A stretch of 8,124 nt of DNA from contig CAYOJY010000042.1 in NCBI GenBank assembly GCA_964404455.1, positions 1-8,124 on the forward strand. The letters are read 5' to 3'. Below, one piece after another: positions 6,714 through 8,124 of this stretch (within the stretch, counting starts at the first letter, position 1; each line of letters starts with the position of its first letter). The stretch is from CAKOSP01 sp964404455. GTDB taxonomy: Bacteria; Bacillota_I; Bacilli_A; RF39; UBA660. The translations under genes were made by a program, and so were the position numbers. The notes beneath the pieces were generated by a model. That model worked only from the letters and a program-made list of their open reading frames with translations, was not told the origin of the DNA and searched no databases.

Positions 6714-6986
6714 TTTTTTAAACATAAAATACAACAATAATCTTTCCTGCTTATTTTAGCAAATATTTTAATACCTTATAAAATAATATATTAAACATAA
6801 AAAGATATTGGAAAATATTTTACTTCAAATTTAAGAAACGAAACATTATATCTGAAAAGATATCATTTTTAAATTTTTCTTTTTCTCTATCTTTTATTTG
6901 TTCTTTTTTGCTATTTGGTAATTTAAAAAACTGTGGTAATTTTAAAAGGAATTATTAATAATATGTTGTATATAATATATAGTACA
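6714..6986. other. A/T-rich intergenic stretch with a possible gene remnant
   Basis: No convincing full gene is present. On the minus strand, 6823-6951 is open for 43 codons after an in-frame TAA and ends at a TAA (6820-6822). It reads as a Lys/Glu-rich tail ending FSDIMFRFLNLK, with no usable start codon or ribosome binding site except an internal ATG near its end. It may be the 3' remnant of a lost gene or simply chance in low-complexity DNA. Two copies of GGTAATTT (6917 and 6935) lie near the right end and share GGTAAT with the operator-like repeat at 7020. A TATAAT at 6971-6976 lacks a good -35. Confidence 0.3.
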
Positions 6987-7036
6987 GTATTACCTACATT
7001 GACATAAAAATCGATTTATGGTAATATTGTATTACC
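6987..7036. promoter_or_regulatory. Operator-like inverted repeat on the small RNA promoter
   Basis: GGTAATA (7020-7026), TTG, TATTACC (7030-7036) is a perfect 7-bp inverted repeat covering the -10 box and predicted start site. A third half-site, TATTACC at 6988-6994, lies just upstream of the -35, and the 8-base GTATTACC occurs at both 6987 and 7029. Such a layout suits a repressor that blocks RNA polymerase. The binding protein is not known. Confidence 0.5.
6999..7027 (+). promoter_or_regulatory. Promoter of the DUF3800-linked small RNA
   Basis: A perfect -35 hexamer TTGACA (6999-7004) is followed after exactly 17 bp by TAATAT (7022-7027). TGG directly before the -10 supplies the TGn extended motif. 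The predicted start is near 7034. This is the best vegetative promoter in the window, and no open reading frame follows it. Confidence 0.75.
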
Positions 7037-7142
7037 GGAGGACATTGTCCTTGACTGGTCGATAGTTGGACTACGATTTTATGATTAAGCGTGCTGTGTG
7101 TACGCCGTACCAATTGGGAAAAGAGCCGTGAGGCTCTTTTTT
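7034..7142 (+). ncRNA. Structured small RNA convergent with the DUF3800 gene
   Basis: This transcript of about 105 nt has its own promoter and terminator and no credible reading frame. My hand count for 7034-7136 is 51 G+C in 103 bases, far above the neighbouring DNA, as expected for a structured RNA in an A/T-rich genome. Visible helices: ACCGG (7034-7038) with CTGGT (7055-7059), enclosing AGGAC/GTCCT (7039-7043 with 7047-7051); CG-a-TAG/CTACG (7060-7065 with 7071-7075) with loop TTGGA; GCGTG/TACGC (7089-7093 with 7101-7105); then the terminator hairpin. Loop bases TTGG (7066-7069) could pair with CCAA (7110-7113) as a pseudoknot. From memory, several conserved RNA motifs near DUF3800 genes have been described; whether this is one needs an Rfam comparison. 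Its function is unknown; it may regulate, bind or be processed by the DUF3800 protein. Confidence 0.72.
7119..7142. terminator. Bidirectional terminator between small RNA and DUF3800 gene
   Basis: GAGCC (7123-7127), loop GTGA (7128-7131) and GGCTC (7132-7136) form a GC-rich stem. It is extended by four A-T pairs and followed by six T on the plus strand, with an A run on the other side. The T run ends at the base before the DUF3800 stop codon (7143-7145), so both convergent transcripts end at one hairpin. Confidence 0.85.
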
Positions 7143-7895
7143 CTATTGTATTTTTATTTTATATGTTACAAAATCAATTTTTTGATATGCCATTGATAAA
7201 TCATTTTCGTAATATATCATAGTTCGTCTTACTGTACCAGCAACTAGATCAGAGGCTTGGATTACATAACTTGTAGATGACGATAAATATTGTAAATCAA
7301 TGTCTAAAGTAGAAAACAGTATTGGTTTGTGAGTTATACTATAGTTAAAATTACTTATTCCGTGTAATAATTCTTCTTTTATTCCCTCACCTAAGGCATA
7401 ATACCCATTACTTTTTGTTGACTGTTGATCCATATTTAATATTATTTTAACTGGCTTGGTCGGATCAATTCTTTTAGAAACAATTAACTTTTTAAACATT
7501 TCTTTTATTGCCCTTCTAATGGCATAATCAGTATATCTACGCCTAGAATAATTATCATTTTTAATGTGTGAATATACTTTTTTATTTTGTATAATACACG
7601 CTACTGTTTCGTATTGTTTTATATAGTTAATTAACTCTCTTTTATGCTTTTCTTTTAAATTATAGTTTTTAAGTTCCGGGCAAACTTTAGTACAACCATT
7701 CCCGCAAATAGTGATATCTTCTTTGCAATAATGGTGTTTAGTTTTATTTACAACATCTCTATACTGAGTTATAAATCTATCTTTTTCCTTTTTAGAATAA
7801 AATAGTATACCCCCATAAACACAAAACTTTTCATGCTCATTTACTGCTCCTGAGTCATCTAAATTGATATAAATTATTTGAGCCTTATCTTTCAT
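7143..7895 (-). CDS. DUF3800 protein (RNase H-like fold family)
   Basis: The 250-residue product has the DUF3800 hallmarks: an N-terminal strand YINLDDSG (9-16) with D13/D14, a middle NMDQQS (154-159) with D156, and a C-terminal IQASDLVAGTVRR (212-224) with D216. The spaced acidic residues suit the RNase H-like, metal-dependent fold assigned to this family, but no activity is established for it. The segment KHKRELINYI (83-92), SRRRYTDY (117-124) and HGISNFNY (178-185) match the Firmicute subgroup I recognise. Unusual here is a His/Cys cluster, H54, H55, C57, C64, C68 and C72, which could bind zinc. A GGAGGTGA site (7902-7909) sits six bases before the ATG, preceded by a good promoter. The gene converges on the small RNA at a shared terminator and lies next to tRNA-Trp, a context common for mobile or defence genes. 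Family assignment is good; function is unknown. Confidence 0.82.
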   Translation of the reverse strand: MKDKAQIIYINLDDSGAVNEHEKFCVYGGILFYSKKEKDRFITQYRDVVNKTKHHYCKEDITICGNGCTKVCPELKNYNLKEKHKRELINYIKQYETVACIIQNKKVYSHIKNDNYSRRRYTDYAIRRAIKEMFKKLIVSKRIDPTKPVKIILNMDQQSTKSNGYYALGEGIKEELLHGISNFNYSITHKPILFSTLDIDLQYLSSSTSYVIQASDLVAGTVRRTMIYYENDLSMAYQKIDFVTYKIKIQ

Positions 7896-7932
7896 TATAC
7901 GTCACCTCCACATCTATCTCATTTAATTAACT

Positions 7933-7960
7933 ATTATAACACAAGCAAAAAGCCTAGCAA
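7933..7960 (-). promoter_or_regulatory. Promoter of the DUF3800 gene
   Basis: On the minus strand TTGCTA (7955-7960) is followed after 16 bp by a perfect TATAAT (7933-7938), which is preceded by TGT (extended -10). Transcription would start near 7926, giving a leader of about 30 nt with a strong ribosome binding site. The -35 falls in the loop and stem of the tRNA terminator, so the gene begins right where the tRNA transcript ends. Confidence 0.55.
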
Positions 7961-7967
7961 CTAGGCT
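7947..7967 (-). terminator. Terminator downstream of tRNA-Trp
   Basis: AGCCTAG (7951-7957) and CTAGGCT (7961-7967) form a perfect 7-bp stem with a three-base loop. On the minus strand it is followed by a run of five T, counting the last stem base. It lies about 70 bases beyond the tRNA 3' end; the stretch between (7968-8035) holds no gene that I can support. Confidence 0.8.
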
Positions 7968-8035
7968 AGACTTTATAGCTTAAAATTAACAGCAAACCCT
8001 CCTACAAAGTAGTAAAAGTTCGTGTAAGTATCATT

Positions 8036-8109
8036 TGGCAGAGGTAGAGAGAATCGAACTCCCATCAGCGGTTTTGGAGACCGTTATTTTACCATTAAAC
8101 TATACCTCT
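8036..8109 (-). tRNA. tRNA-Trp (anticodon CCA)
   Basis: The 74-nt minus-strand sequence folds into a full cloverleaf. The acceptor stem is AGAGGTA/TACCTCT, the D stem GTTT/AAAT contains one G-U pair, and the anticodon arm is ACGGT-CTCCAAA-ACCGC. A four-base variable region is followed by the T arm GGGAG-TTCGATT-CTCTC and an encoded CCA end. The anticodon CCA lies at 8075-8077. The outer pair of the anticodon stem is an A-C mismatch. With CCA and not TCA as anticodon, UGA is read as stop, in line with the TGA stop of the YhgE-like gene. Confidence 0.95.
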
Positions 8110-8124
8110 AATTCAAGATATTAT

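Noticed and set aside
7081..7131. ATG-started 16-codon frame inside the small RNA
   Set aside because: It has no Shine-Dalgarno, its stop codon lies in the terminator loop, and its composition is explained by RNA structure.
6987..7142. CRISPR repeat, tracrRNA or riboswitch reading of the small RNA region
   Set aside because: There are no repeat-spacer units or Cas genes, and no coding region lies downstream on the plus strand for a cis-acting riboswitch to control.

Overview
The window is very A+T-rich DNA with strong AAGGAGG-type ribosome binding sites, a TTG start codon, the standard genetic code and a gene for a collagen-like protein with a BclB-type C-terminal domain. These point to a low-GC Firmicute, very probably an endospore former (Clostridia-like or Bacilli-like). 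I cannot fix the genus from the sequence alone.

Layout, left to right. (1) 101-934, minus: a radical SAM/SPASM protein with no maturase partner or obvious peptide substrate beside it. (2) 1127-2101, plus: a spore-surface collagen-like protein with a Cys-rich N-terminus, about 44 G-X-Y triplets and a BclB-type C-terminal domain. (3) 2140-3234, minus: a GT2 glycosyltransferase with C-terminal TPRs, convergent with the collagen gene and sharing its hairpin terminator. It is a natural candidate for glycosylating the Thr-rich collagen stalk. (4) 3289-3615 and 3652-5331, minus: a small all-alpha NTP pyrophosphohydrolase, preceded by a 559-residue protein in which two CYTH triphosphate-binding domains flank a MazG-like domain. 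These two genes are 36 bp apart and the glycosyltransferase follows 54 bp later, so all three may be one transcript. (5) 5538-6698, minus: a YhgE/ABC-2-type membrane protein with its own terminator.

(6) 6987-7895 is the most interesting part. A plus-strand promoter, with its -10 box inside a perfect inverted repeat, drives a roughly 105-nt RNA. The RNA is about 50% G+C (hand count) in a very A/T-rich neighbourhood and can fold into several hairpins. It ends at a bidirectional terminator that touches the stop codon of a convergent DUF3800 gene. DUF3800 is an RNase H-like family of unknown function, and this copy carries an unusual His/Cys cluster. The pair looks like a compact ncRNA-protein module, possibly a regulatory, toxin-antitoxin-like or defence unit. 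(7) 8036-8109, minus: tRNA-Trp(CCA), followed by its own terminator and then the DUF3800 promoter.

Functionally the window holds a spore-surface glycoprotein module, a nucleotide/triphosphate-handling pair, a lone membrane transporter-like protein and the ncRNA/DUF3800 unit next to a tRNA gene. All functional calls rest on motifs read by eye; no database search was run.
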